Shown here one piece after another: positions 51,255 to 59,974 of a stretch of DNA of 64,000 nt (position 1 is the stretch's first letter; each line of letters begins with the position of its first letter). Position numbers and translations under genes: made by a program. The notes beneath the pieces were generated by a model. That model saw only the letters and a program-made list of their open reading frames with translations. It was not told the origin of the DNA and made no database searches. Source of the stretch: Roseomonas haemaphysalidis (GTDB lineage Bacteria; Pseudomonadota; Alphaproteobacteria; Acetobacterales; Acetobacteraceae); assembly GCF_017355405.1 (NCBI RefSeq), contig NZ_CP061178.1, positions 62,001 to 126,000 on the forward strand. The letters are read 5' to 3'.

Positions 51255-52028
51255 ATGGACCCGACCAATCCCACCACCCTGCGCCCTGCCGGGCTTCCCG
51301 GCGCGAAGGTCGACCTGAACCGCAGCGCCGTGTCGCGCTACATTCAGCTGGCAACCCTGTTCCGCCGCCGGATCGAGCAAGGCACCTGGAAGCCGGGCCA
51401 GCAGATCCCGACGGTCGATGAGCTGGCGGCCGAATGCGGCGTGGCGCGGGCGACGATCCGCCAGGCACTCGGGCAGCTGCAGCAGGACGGGCTGATCGAC
51501 CGCTTCCGCGCCAAGGGCACCTTCGTGCGGCAGAATGCCGGGCCGCCGATCTGGTACACGGTGGAAACCGACTGGACCGGCCTGCTGCGCTCACGCGAAG
51601 GCGCCGAGATCGAGATCCTAAGCGACACAGGTGGCCTGGCGGGTAGCGCGATCCCGGAAAGCATCGGCCAGCCGGCGCCGTTCTACCGCCACATCCGCCG
51701 CCGCCACTGGCGCGACGGCCGGCCCTTTCTCTTGGCCGACGTGTATCTGGACGAGCGGCTCTACGCCCAGGTGAGCCAGGAGGATCTGCGGAGCAAGACC
51801 GCGCTGCGCCTGGTGGCGGGGCTGGAGGGCATGAAGGTGGTGGATGCGCGGCAGACGCTGACCATCGGCACCGCCGATGTCGAGACGGCGGCCGCGTTGC
51901 AGGTGCCGCTGAATGCGCCGGTCGCCCTGGTGCACCGCGCCGCGGTGGGCGCCGACGGCGTGCTGGCGCTGGTGGCCGACGGCATCTACCGCGGCGACAC
52001 CGTGCGGATCGATATCAAGCTGCGCTGA
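51255..52028 (+). CDS. GntR family regulator, UTRA (HutC) subfamily
   Basis: A 257-residue regulator from ATG 51255 (five more residues from ATG 51240). The winged HTH is at ~30-95: LFRRRIEQGTWKPGQQIPTV, ELAAECGVARATIRQALGQL and DRFRAKGTFV. The UTRA effector domain follows (FYRHIRRRHWRDGRPFLLAD, YLDERLYAQV). GGGAAAGAG lies just before 51255, favouring that start. It ends operon B and precedes operon C. Four matching dyads upstream of operons A-D make it the probable master regulator of the region; the effector is probably an intermediate of the pathway. Confidence 0.88.
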   Translation: MDPTNPTTLRPAGLPGAKVDLNRSAVSRYIQLATLFRRRIEQGTWKPGQQIPTVDELAAECGVARATIRQALGQLQQDGLIDRFRAKGTFVRQNAGPPIWYTVETDWTGLLRSREGAEIEILSDTGGLAGSAIPESIGQPAPFYRHIRRRHWRDGRPFLLADVYLDERLYAQVSQEDLRSKTALRLVAGLEGMKVVDARQTLTIGTADVETAAALQVPLNAPVALVHRAAVGADGVLALVADGIYRGDTVRIDIKLR

Positions 52029-52069
52029 ACCCGGGGCAGGGGCTGGACGCGATGTCCCACGGCGTATAA

Positions 52070-52087
52070 AGGTTATACAAATAACCT
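52070..52087. promoter_or_regulatory. Regulon operator copy 3 (upstream of operon C)
   Basis: AGGTTA-TACAAA-TAACCT is a perfect six-base inverted repeat and the best copy of the AGRYYA-N6-TRRCYT dyad. It begins 41 nt after the GntR stop and ends 26 nt before the GST start, where a repressor would block transcription of operon C. Confidence 0.65.
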
Positions 52088-52113
52088 AATGGTTTTTGGG
52101 GGAACGCCGCCTG

Positions 52114-52746
52114 ATGACAGCCGATCCACGCCCGATGCTGCACTGGTCGCCGCGCTCGCCCTTTGTCCGCAAGGTGATGGTGGCGGCGCATGAGCTGGGA
52201 CTGACGGACCGGCTGGCGCTGACCCGCACCGTGGTGCGCATGGGCCAGCCCAACGCGGCGCTGTTGCCGGACAATCCGCTCAGCAAGATCCCCACCCTGG
52301 TGCTGCCGGATGGCACGGCGATCCATGATTCGCTGGTTATCTGCGATTATTTGGATGCCGAGGCGGGCGGCGGGCGGCTGGTGCCGGCGGCGGGGCCGGC
52401 ACGCTGGGCGGCGCTGACCCGCCATGCGCTGGGTAACGGGTGGCTCGACCTGCTGATCCTGTGGCGCAACGAGCGCGACAAGCCGGACGCCGCGCGGACC
52501 GCGGAGTGGCTGGACAGCTTCGCGGCGAAGACGGACGCGACCCTGGCGCGGCTGGAGCGGGACGCGGCGGGCTGGCCCGCCGGGCGCTGCGACATCGGTG
52601 ACATCGCGGTGGGATGCGCGCTCTGCTACCTCGACTTCCGCTTCGCCGACCTCGGCTGGCGGGACGGCCGCCCGGCGCTGGCCGCGTGGCATGACGGCAT
52701 CGCGGCGCGGCCCTCCTTCCGGGCGACGGAGGCGGTCGATGACTGA
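52114..52746 (+). CDS. Glutathione S-transferase family protein
   Basis: A 210-residue GST. The N-terminal thioredoxin-like half has HWSPRSPFVRKVMVAA (Ser-containing active-site loop) and NPLSKIPTLVLPDG (cis-Pro), followed by an all-helical domain with RCDIGDIAVGCALCYLD. It resembles maleylpyruvate/maleylacetoacetate isomerase-like or general GSTs; a cis-trans isomerisation of a ring-cleavage acid fits the context. ATG 52114 follows GGGGGAA. It starts operon C and overlaps the CoA-transferase gene. Confidence 0.82.
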   Translation: MTADPRPMLHWSPRSPFVRKVMVAAHELGLTDRLALTRTVVRMGQPNAALLPDNPLSKIPTLVLPDGTAIHDSLVICDYLDAEAGGGRLVPAAGPARWAALTRHALGNGWLDLLILWRNERDKPDAARTAEWLDSFAAKTDATLARLERDAAGWPAGRCDIGDIAVGCALCYLDFRFADLGWRDGRPALAAWHDGIAARPSFRATEAVDD

Positions 52747-53971
52747 GCCGCGCACCGGCCCGCTGTCGCATGTGCGGGTGCTGGACCTCAGCCGCATCAT
52801 GGCGGCGCCCTGGGCCACGCAGATCCTGGCCGACCTTGGCGCCGACGTCATCAAGGTGGAGCGGCCGGGGGTGGGCGACGATACCCGCGCCTGGGGTCCG
52901 CCCTTCCTGAAGGATGCCGAGGGCAACGCCACGAAGGAGGCCGGCTACTTCCTTTCCGTCAACCGCGGCAAGCGCTCCGTCACAGTGGACATGGCCCAGC
53001 CCGAAGGGCAGGCGATCCTCCACGAGATCGCGAAGACCGCCGACATCGTGCTGGAGAACTTCAAGGCCGGCTCGCTGGCCAGGTACCGGCTGGACGCGGC
53101 CTCGCTGCGTGCGGTCAACCCGCGGCTGATCTACTGCTCCGTCACCGGCTTCGGCCAGAACGGGCCGCGCGCCGACCAGGCGGCCTATGACTTCGCCATC
53201 CAGGCGATGGGCGGGCTGATGAGCGTGACGGGCGAGCGCGACGACATGCCCGGCGGCGGCCCGCAGAAGGTGGGCGTGCCGATCGTGGATTTGATGACCG
53301 GCATGTATGCCGCCGTCAGCGTGCTGGCGGCACTGGCCCAGCGCAACGAGAGCGGCGAGGGCGAGACCATCGACCTCGCGATGCTCGACGTGCAATCCGC
53401 CTTTCTGGCCAACCAGGCGATGAACTGGCTGGTGTCCGGCCGCACGCCCAGGCGCGGCGGCAACCGCCACCCCAACATCCAGCCGCAGGACGTCTTCGCC
53501 TGCGCCGACGGATACCTGGTGCTGGCGGTCGGCAATGACGGGCAGTTCGTGAAGTTGTGCGAGGCGCTGGGGCGGCCGGACTGGGCGGCCGACCCGCGCT
53601 TCGCCAGGAACCCCGACCGCGTCAGAAACAACCCGGAGCTGACGCCGCTGCTGACCGCCCGCTTCGCGGAGCTGGACCGGGCGACCCTTTCGGCGAAGCT
53701 GGATGCCGCGGGCGTGCCCTGCGCGCCGATCAATGACATCCCGCAGGTGTTCGACGACCCGCAGGTGAAGCACCGGCAGATGCTGCGGCACCTGCCGCAC
53801 CCGCAGGCCGGCACCGTGCCGCAGGTGGTCAGCCCGATGCGCTTCGAGACGCATCCGCTGCGCTTCGACCGCGCGCCGCCCCTGCTCGGCCAGCACACGC
53901 AGGAGGTGCTGGAGGAGCTGGGCATCGCGCCCGCGGAGCGCGAGGCGCTGGCCGCGCGCGGCATCATCTGA
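52739..53971 (+). CDS. Class III CoA-transferase (first)
   Basis: A 410-residue CaiB/FRC-family protein. HVRVLDLSRIMAAPWATQIL and IKVERP form the CoA-binding N-terminus; catalytic Asp184 is in VPIVDLMTG; NRGKRSVTVD and FGQNGPRA are conserved. It moves CoA between carboxylates, activating an acid for beta-oxidation-like steps. It overlaps the GST gene by 8 nt. A second, distinct family III enzyme lies later in the same operon, implying two activation steps or a heteromeric pair. Confidence 0.9.
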   Translation: MTEPRTGPLSHVRVLDLSRIMAAPWATQILADLGADVIKVERPGVGDDTRAWGPPFLKDAEGNATKEAGYFLSVNRGKRSVTVDMAQPEGQAILHEIAKTADIVLENFKAGSLARYRLDAASLRAVNPRLIYCSVTGFGQNGPRADQAAYDFAIQAMGGLMSVTGERDDMPGGGPQKVGVPIVDLMTGMYAAVSVLAALAQRNESGEGETIDLAMLDVQSAFLANQAMNWLVSGRTPRRGGNRHPNIQPQDVFACADGYLVLAVGNDGQFVKLCEALGRPDWAADPRFARNPDRVRNNPELTPLLTARFAELDRATLSAKLDAAGVPCAPINDIPQVFDDPQVKHRQMLRHLPHPQAGTVPQVVSPMRFETHPLRFDRAPPLLGQHTQEVLEELGIAPAEREALAARGII

Positions 53972-53991
53972 CCATGGCACAGGAGAGGTCC

Positions 53992-54603
53992 ATGCCCCGC
54001 ATTCCCTTGCCCTCGCCCGAGGAAATGACGCCGGAACAGCGGCGCGTGCATGACAGTGTCGTCGCCGGGCCGCGCGGCCAGGTGATCGGCCCGCTGCGCG
54101 CCGTGATCCACAGCCCGGAGCTGGCGGCGCGCTGGTCGGCACTGGGCGAGTTCCTGCGCTTCGGCACCTGCCTGCCGAAGCGGTTGAACGAGCTGGCCAT
54201 CATCGTCACCGGCCGCCGCTGGACCGCCCAGATCGAATGGTGGGTGCATGCGCGCGCGGCCGCCGAGGCCGGGCTGCCGGCCGATGCCATCGCCGCCATC
54301 CGCGAGGGGCAGGCGCCCACCTTTGCCGACCCCGCCGATGCCGAGGTCTATGAGTTCGCCCGGCAGTTGCAGCAGTCCGGCACGGTGGAGGATGCTGCCT
54401 ACGGCGCCGTTGTCGCCCGCTGGGGTGCGCGGGGTGCCGTCGAGCTGGCCGGGGTGATCGGCTACTACACCATGGTGTCGATGACGCTGAACGTGCACGG
54501 CATCCCGCTGCCGGACGGCGTCGAGAGCCCGCTGCGGCCACTGGCGGCCGAGGGGCTGACGCCGCTGCCCCCGGCGCGCCAGTCGGTGGGAGCAGCCGAA
54601 TGA
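53992..54603 (+). CDS. Carboxymuconolactone decarboxylase (CMD/AhpD-like) family protein
   Basis: A 203-residue helical protein. RLNELAIIVTGRRWTAQIEW, then HARAAAEAGL, is the CMD core. The CxxC of peroxide-active AhpD is absent; Glu and His residues of the lactone-decarboxylase type are present. Activity is uncertain. ATG 53992 is chosen for the AGGAGAGG before it; an in-frame ATG at 53974 is less well placed. It overlaps the enoyl-CoA hydratase gene by 4 nt. Confidence 0.83.
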   Translation: MPRIPLPSPEEMTPEQRRVHDSVVAGPRGQVIGPLRAVIHSPELAARWSALGEFLRFGTCLPKRLNELAIIVTGRRWTAQIEWWVHARAAAEAGLPADAIAAIREGQAPTFADPADAEVYEFARQLQQSGTVEDAAYGAVVARWGARGAVELAGVIGYYTMVSMTLNVHGIPLPDGVESPLRPLAAEGLTPLPPARQSVGAAE

Positions 54604-55391
54604 GCATCGCCGGACTGGAAGGGCTGCAGCGCTTTCTTGTCACGCTGGACGGTCATGTCGCGACCGTTTCCATGAACGCGCCGCCGGTCAACGCGCAGGA
54701 CCGCGTGTTCCGCGAAGAGTTGCCCCGGGTGTTCGACGTGCTGGGCGACACGCCGGACGTCCGCGCCATCGTGCTGACGGGCGAGGGCCGCGCCTTTTCC
54801 GCCGGCGCCGACCTGCGGGAGCGGCCGAACCTGGCCGGCGAGCCCGGCGCCTATCCGCGCCACAACCGGCTGATGCGCGGGGCCTTCGACGCCATCATGG
54901 AATGCGGCAAGCCGGTGATCGCCGCCGTGAACGGTCCGGCGATCGGCGCGGGCTGCGTTATCGCGTTGTGCTGCGACATCGTGCTGGTGGCCGAGGAGGC
55001 CTTCTTCGCGATGACGGAGGTGGATGTGGGCCTGGCCGGCGGCGTGCGGCACATCCTGCGCTTCTTCAGCCAGTCCGACGCCCGGCTGATGATCTATACG
55101 GCGCGGCGCATTCCGGGGCCGGAGCTGCTGCGGATGAACGTCGCCTCCGCCTGCCTGCCGAAAGCGGCGCTGCTGGCCGAGGCGCAGGCGATTGCCGCGC
55201 AGATCGCGGCGAAGAGCCCGCTCGCCGTGCAGGCTGCCAAGCGATCCTTCTTCCTGACGGAGGAGATGAGCCTGCACGACGGCTACCGCTACGAGCAGAC
55301 GCAGACCGCCGCCCTGTCCACGACCGAGGATACCAGGGAAGCGCAGCGCGCCTTTATCGAAAAGCGTCCAGCCATCTTCAAGGGGCGTTGA
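54600..55391 (+). CDS. Enoyl-CoA hydratase/isomerase family protein
   Basis: A 263-residue crotonase-fold enzyme. VRAIVLTGEGRAFSAGADL is the first oxyanion-hole segment, and PVIAAVNGPAIGAGCVIALC the second. FAMTEVDVGLAGG, where many hydratases have (P/F)E.(K/N)LG, supplies only one of the two catalytic Glu positions. It hydrates or isomerises an acyl-CoA produced by the CoA-transferase and dehydrogenase of the operon. Four-base overlap with the CMD gene. Confidence 0.88.
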   Translation: MSIAGLEGLQRFLVTLDGHVATVSMNAPPVNAQDRVFREELPRVFDVLGDTPDVRAIVLTGEGRAFSAGADLRERPNLAGEPGAYPRHNRLMRGAFDAIMECGKPVIAAVNGPAIGAGCVIALCCDIVLVAEEAFFAMTEVDVGLAGGVRHILRFFSQSDARLMIYTARRIPGPELLRMNVASACLPKAALLAEAQAIAAQIAAKSPLAVQAAKRSFFLTEEMSLHDGYRYEQTQTAALSTTEDTREAQRAFIEKRPAIFKGR

Positions 55392-55394
55392 GGC

Positions 55395-56558
55395 ATGCAA
55401 CGGGACACGCTGCCGCCGGAGGCGTTGGACCGGCTGGACGACGCCGCCTTTCGCCTGCAGGTGCGGGGCTGGATCGAGGCGAGCTACCCGCCGGACATGC
55501 GCTTCCCCCGCCGCCGGCTGCACTGGCACGAGAACAAGCCCTGGTACATGGCGCTGTCCCGCCAGGGCTGGCTGGCGCCGAACTGGCCTCGCGAATATGG
55601 CGGCATGGGGCTCGGCGCCACCAAGCAGCTGATCATGATCGAGGAGCTGGAGCGCCACGGCTGCGCCCGGGTCAGCGACATGGGGCTGATCATGCTCGGC
55701 CCGTTGCTGATCAAGCACGGGACGGAGGAACAGAAGCGCCGCTTCCTGCCCCGCATCCTTTCGGGCGAGGACATCTGGTGCCAGGGCTATTCCGAGCCCA
55801 ATGCCGGTTCCGACCTGGCGGCGCTGCGACTGGACGCGGCGGATGCCGGCGGGCACTGGGTGTTGAACGGCCAGAAGACCTGGATCACGCTCGCCAACGA
55901 TGCCAACTGGATCTTCGTGCTCGCCCGCACCGATAAATCGGGCAGGAAGCAGCAAGGCATTTCCTTTCTGCTGCTGCCGATGGACGCGCCCGGCGTTTCG
56001 GTGCGGCCCATCGTCAACCTCGACCTGCACGACGAGTTCTGCGAGGTCTTCTTCGACAATGTCCATGTGCCCAAGGACATGGTGGTGGGCGAGGTCAACC
56101 AGGGCTGGACCTATGCCAAGGCGCTGCTGGGCTTCGAGCGGATCGCCATCGGTTCGCCCAAGCTGTCCTCCAATGGCTTGGCGCGGCTGCAGGCCCTGGC
56201 GGTGGCCACGGGGCGGGACCAGGACCCTGCCTTTCTGGACCAGTACGCGCGCTTCAGCATGGAGCTGGCCGATCTGAAGGCGCTGTACGAATCCTTCGTG
56301 GAGAAGCTGAAGCGCGGCGAAACACTCGGGCCCGATGTTTCCATCCTGAAGATCGTGCAGACCGAGCTGTTCCAGCGCATCACCGACGCCATGCTGGAGA
56401 TCGCCGGCGAGAACGCGGGTCTGCTGCACCCGATGCCGGGCGAGGGGCTGCATCCCGCCGGGCAGTTCCTGCTGGCCCGTCCTGCCACCATCTTCGGCGG
56501 TTCGTCTGAGATCCTGCGCAACATCCTCGCCCGCAACGTGCTGGATCTGCCGGCGTGA
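55395..56558 (+). CDS. Acyl-CoA dehydrogenase (first)
   Basis: A 387-residue flavoenzyme. GYSEPNAGSDLAALR and the following WVLNGQKTWITLAN form the FAD/substrate core; FDNVHVPKDMVVGE is the beta-domain loop; IFGGSSEILRNILARNV is near the C-terminus. Position and length fit FadE-type enzymes that introduce an alpha,beta double bond and pass electrons to ETF. The Glu of the YEGT motif is replaced (FGGSSEI), as in several such groups, so the base lies elsewhere. It starts 3 nt after the hydratase stop. Confidence 0.9.
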   Translation: MQRDTLPPEALDRLDDAAFRLQVRGWIEASYPPDMRFPRRRLHWHENKPWYMALSRQGWLAPNWPREYGGMGLGATKQLIMIEELERHGCARVSDMGLIMLGPLLIKHGTEEQKRRFLPRILSGEDIWCQGYSEPNAGSDLAALRLDAADAGGHWVLNGQKTWITLANDANWIFVLARTDKSGRKQQGISFLLLPMDAPGVSVRPIVNLDLHDEFCEVFFDNVHVPKDMVVGEVNQGWTYAKALLGFERIAIGSPKLSSNGLARLQALAVATGRDQDPAFLDQYARFSMELADLKALYESFVEKLKRGETLGPDVSILKIVQTELFQRITDAMLEIAGENAGLLHPMPGEGLHPAGQFLLARPATIFGGSSEILRNILARNVLDLPA

Positions 56559-57754
56559 GTGGACCGCTGCCGCGCATCCGCGTGCTGGACATGACCCGCA
56601 TCTTCGCGGGGCCCTGGGCGGCGCAGATCCTGGCCGACTTCGGAGCAGAGGTCGTGAAGGTAGAACACCCGCGTGGCGGCGACGATGTGCGCCGCATGGG
56701 CTTTCCGCAGATGGATGCGGAGGGGCGGCAAACCGGCGACACATCGTCGTTCCTCGCCATGAACCGCGGCAAGCGGTCCGTGGCGCTGGATATCGCCACG
56801 CCGGACGGGCAGCAGGCCCTGCGGGCGCTGATCGGCAAGGCCGATGTGTTGATCGAGAACTTCAAGGCCGGCAGCCTTGAACGCTACGGGCTGGACTACG
56901 CCGCCCTGTCCACGCTCAACCCCCGGCTGGTGTATTGCTCGATCACCGGCTTCGGGCAGGACGGGCCTTACGCCGCCTTGCCGGGCTACGACCCTATCTT
57001 CCAGGCCATGAGCGGGTTGCTGAGCGTTACCGGCAACGCGGAGGGCACGGCGGGCGCCGGTCCCGCGCTGGTGGGCTACAGCGTGTCCGACATCAATGCC
57101 GGTTTTTACGCCACCATTGCCATCCTGGCGGCGCTGCACCACCGCGACACCGTGTCCGGCCATGGCCAGCACATCGACCTGGCATTGCTGGATGCGCAGG
57201 TGGCGGCGCAGTCCCACATTGCCATGAACTACCTGGTGTCCGGCAGGATGCCGGTCCGCGCCGGGACGGCGTCGCAGATCAACACGCCCTGGCAAAGCTT
57301 CCAGACCGCCGACAGGCCTTTGATGGTGGCCGTGGGCAATGACCGGCAGTTCGCGCAGTTCTGCGAGGTGCTTGGCCTGCCGGACCTGCCGGCCGACCCG
57401 CGCTTCACGACAAACCGGCAGCGCATGGCGCATAAGCTGGAGCTGCTGCCCCTGTTGCAGCAGGCCTTGATGGCACGGGGTGCCGATCAATGGATGACGA
57501 TGCTGAACGAGGCCGGCATCTCCTCCGGCCCTCTGAACGACTTCGCCGCGGCACTCCACGACCCGCAATTGCGCCATCGCGGCATGTGGGGGGAGATGCC
57601 GCATCCCCGGGCTGGCACCATGCCCTTTGTCGCCAACCCGGTGCAATTTTCCGGAACGCCCGTGACCTATGGCCGCGTGCCGCCGCAACTCGGCGAGCAC
57701 ACGGAGGAAGTGCTGGCGGAATGGTTGGGCACCGGGGCTGACAAAGCCTCATGA
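56555..57754 (+). CDS. Class III CoA-transferase (second)
   Basis: A 399-residue CaiB/FRC-family enzyme, distinct from the first copy. RIRVLDMTRIFAGPWAAQIL, VKVEHP and NRGKRSVALD are conserved; catalytic Asp179 is in GYSVSDINAG. The start is GTG 56555 overlapping the previous stop (GTGA). It overlaps the acyl-CoA synthetase gene by 4 nt. Confidence 0.9.
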   Translation: MSGPLPRIRVLDMTRIFAGPWAAQILADFGAEVVKVEHPRGGDDVRRMGFPQMDAEGRQTGDTSSFLAMNRGKRSVALDIATPDGQQALRALIGKADVLIENFKAGSLERYGLDYAALSTLNPRLVYCSITGFGQDGPYAALPGYDPIFQAMSGLLSVTGNAEGTAGAGPALVGYSVSDINAGFYATIAILAALHHRDTVSGHGQHIDLALLDAQVAAQSHIAMNYLVSGRMPVRAGTASQINTPWQSFQTADRPLMVAVGNDRQFAQFCEVLGLPDLPADPRFTTNRQRMAHKLELLPLLQQALMARGADQWMTMLNEAGISSGPLNDFAAALHDPQLRHRGMWGEMPHPRAGTMPFVANPVQFSGTPVTYGRVPPQLGEHTEEVLAEWLGTGADKAS

Positions 57755-59910
57755 TCCGCCCGCTGCCGCCGCATAATGCGCTGCGCCGGCTGCTGCACCC
57801 CGCCAGCATCGCGGTGGTCGGTGCCACCGCCCGGCCTGGCGCCTTCGGTGCGCGGGTGCTGGAAAACCTGGCCGGATACCACGGCGCGATCTGGCCGGTG
57901 AACCCGCGCTACGCGGAGCTTGGCGGGCGGCAATGCTATCCGTCGCTTGCCGATCTGCCGGCGCCACCGGACTGTGTCGCCGTGGCGGCGCCGCGAGAGG
58001 GCGTGGCGGCGGTGATGCGGGATTGCCTCGCGGCCGGTGCGGGCGGCGCCGTGGTCTTCGCCGCCGGCTATGCCGAAACTGGGCTGCCCGACCGTGTGGC
58101 GGAGCAGGCGGCCCTGGCAACGGTCGCCACCCGGCTCCCGCTTCTGGGCCCGAACTGCCTAGGCTTCGGCAATTTCCTGCTGGGCGCGGGCGTCACCTTT
58201 TCGGCCGGGCCGAGGCCCGTGGCGCCGGAAGGGCCGGCGGTCGGCATTGTCAGCCAGTCCGGCGCCCTGGGCTTCGCGCTGGCGCAGGCGGTGGAACGGG
58301 GCGTGGCCGTCAGCCATGTGCTGACCTGCGGCAATGCGGCAGGACTGGACGCCGCCGATCTCGTGGCCTTTCTGGCCGGGGAGCCGGGCTGCGCCGCCAT
58401 CGTTTGCGTGCTGGAGGGGCTGGCGGAGCCACGCCGGTTGCTGGCGGCGGCATTGGCGATGCGGGCGCACAAGCCGTTGCTGGTGCACAAGATGGCCGCG
58501 GGACGCGATGGTGCGGCGGCCGCGCTGTCCCACACCGGCGCGGTGGCTGGCGGCCATGCCGTTTGGCGTGCCGCGCTGTCGGATGCCGGCGTGGTCCTGG
58601 TCGATGACTTCGCGGCCTTGATGGAAACCGCCGCCTTTTTCGCCAAGGCGCCGGCTTTGCCGCGCGCGCCGGGGGTGGCGGTGATCTCCACCTCCGGCGG
58701 TGCCGGCATTCTGGCGGCCGACGCGGCGGAGGGCCACGGCGTGCCGCTTCCGCAACCCGGCGCGGCGGCGGCGGCGGTGCTGGCCGCGCGCATTCCCGAC
58801 TATGGCTCGACCCGCAATCCTTGCGACCTAACGGCACAGGTTCTCAACGATGCCGACGCGCTGGTGGCCTGCACCGATGCGCTGGCGGCCGACCCCGCCT
58901 TCGGCATGCTGCTCTATCCCAACACCCACGCCTATCCCTTTTCCACCAACCGCATCCCCCTGATGGCGGAGATCGCGGCGCGGCATGGCGGGTTTCTGTG
59001 CGTGCCTTGGCTGGCGGAGGTGCGGGAAGGGGAGGTCATGCGTCTTGCCCAGGCCGTGCCCGGCGCCGCCATGTTCTCGTCCACCGACCGCTGCTTCGCG
59101 GCGCTGTCCGCCTGGCAGCGGCGCGCGATCCACGCGGCCCGGCCGCCCGAGGCGCCGAGCCGCTTGCTGGGTGACGACCAGCTCGACCTCGCACGAAGGC
59201 TGCTGGCCTCGGCCCCGGGTCCTGTGATGACGGAATCCGCCGCCGCGGCGGTGCTGGCGGCCTGTGGGATCCCTGTGGCGGGCGGACTGCTGGTGCAGGA
59301 CCTGGAGGGCGCGCTGGCTGCCGCCGGGACGCTGGGCTATCCCGTGGTGTTGAAGGCCGAAAGCCCGGACCTGCCGCACAAGACCGAGGCCGGGGCGGTG
59401 CGTCTGGACCTGCGGGACGCCGCCGCGCTGCGGCAGGCCCATGCCGAGATGACCGCCTCCTTGGCCACGCTGCGGCCGCCTCCGGTGCTTTCCGGCCTGC
59501 TTGTACAGCCCATGCTTCCGCGCGGGGTGGAGGTCATCGTCGGAGCGCGGCAGGACCCTGCCTTCGGGCCCGTCGTGGCGGTCGGGTTGGGTGGCGTGCT
59601 GGTCGAACTGCTGTCGGACATGGCCGTCGCCCCGGCCCCCCTCAGCCTGTCGCAAGCCCGGCGGATGCTGCACAGCCTGCGCGGCTTTCCGCTGCTGGCC
59701 GGGTTCCGGGGCATGCCGGCGGTAGAGCTGGACAGCTTGGCGGAGATCCTGTGCCGGGTGGCGGAGCTGGCTGCGGCGATTCCCGAGCAGCTCGCCGAAC
59801 TGGATATCAACCCGCTCATCTGCGCGGGACAGCGGCTTGTCGCGGCGGATGCGCTGATTGCGCTGGCGCCCCCGCTGAAATCCGTGGACGCACCCAACTC
59901 CAAGGCGTAA
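57751..59910 (+). CDS. ADP-forming acyl-CoA synthetase (acetate-CoA ligase family, fused alpha-beta)
   Basis: A 719-residue fusion. The N-terminal CoA-binding domain reads HPASIAVVGATARPGAFGAR; the ligase domain carries IVSQSGALGFA and His261 in ALSHTGAVAGGH, the phospho-His site. The C-terminal ~240 residues are the ATP-grasp part (GYPVVLKAESPDLPHKTEAG, ELDINPLI). It makes an acyl-CoA from acid, CoA and ATP giving ADP, or runs in reverse to save energy. Last gene of operon C; its stop is directly followed by operator copy 4. Confidence 0.9.
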   Translation: MIRPLPPHNALRRLLHPASIAVVGATARPGAFGARVLENLAGYHGAIWPVNPRYAELGGRQCYPSLADLPAPPDCVAVAAPREGVAAVMRDCLAAGAGGAVVFAAGYAETGLPDRVAEQAALATVATRLPLLGPNCLGFGNFLLGAGVTFSAGPRPVAPEGPAVGIVSQSGALGFALAQAVERGVAVSHVLTCGNAAGLDAADLVAFLAGEPGCAAIVCVLEGLAEPRRLLAAALAMRAHKPLLVHKMAAGRDGAAAALSHTGAVAGGHAVWRAALSDAGVVLVDDFAALMETAAFFAKAPALPRAPGVAVISTSGGAGILAADAAEGHGVPLPQPGAAAAAVLAARIPDYGSTRNPCDLTAQVLNDADALVACTDALAADPAFGMLLYPNTHAYPFSTNRIPLMAEIAARHGGFLCVPWLAEVREGEVMRLAQAVPGAAMFSSTDRCFAALSAWQRRAIHAARPPEAPSRLLGDDQLDLARRLLASAPGPVMTESAAAAVLAACGIPVAGGLLVQDLEGALAAAGTLGYPVVLKAESPDLPHKTEAGAVRLDLRDAAALRQAHAEMTASLATLRPPPVLSGLLVQPMLPRGVEVIVGARQDPAFGPVVAVGLGGVLVELLSDMAVAPAPLSLSQARRMLHSLRGFPLLAGFRGMPAVELDSLAEILCRVAELAAAIPEQLAELDINPLICAGQRLVAADALIALAPPLKSVDAPNSKA

Positions 59911-59928
59911 AGGCTAATAATATAGCTT
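59911..59928. promoter_or_regulatory. Regulon operator copy 4 (upstream of operon D)
   Basis: AGGCTA-ATAATA-TAGCTT matches AGRYYA-N6-TRRCYT and is preceded by AAA-type and followed by TATG sequence as in copy 3. It begins the base after the acyl-CoA synthetase stop and ends 46 nt before the Bug start at 59975. This suggests operon D has its own regulated promoter. Confidence 0.55.
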
Positions 59929-59974
59929 TATGTTTTAAGAGCGCCGGCCGATTGGCTGAGAATGCTCAGGAGGA

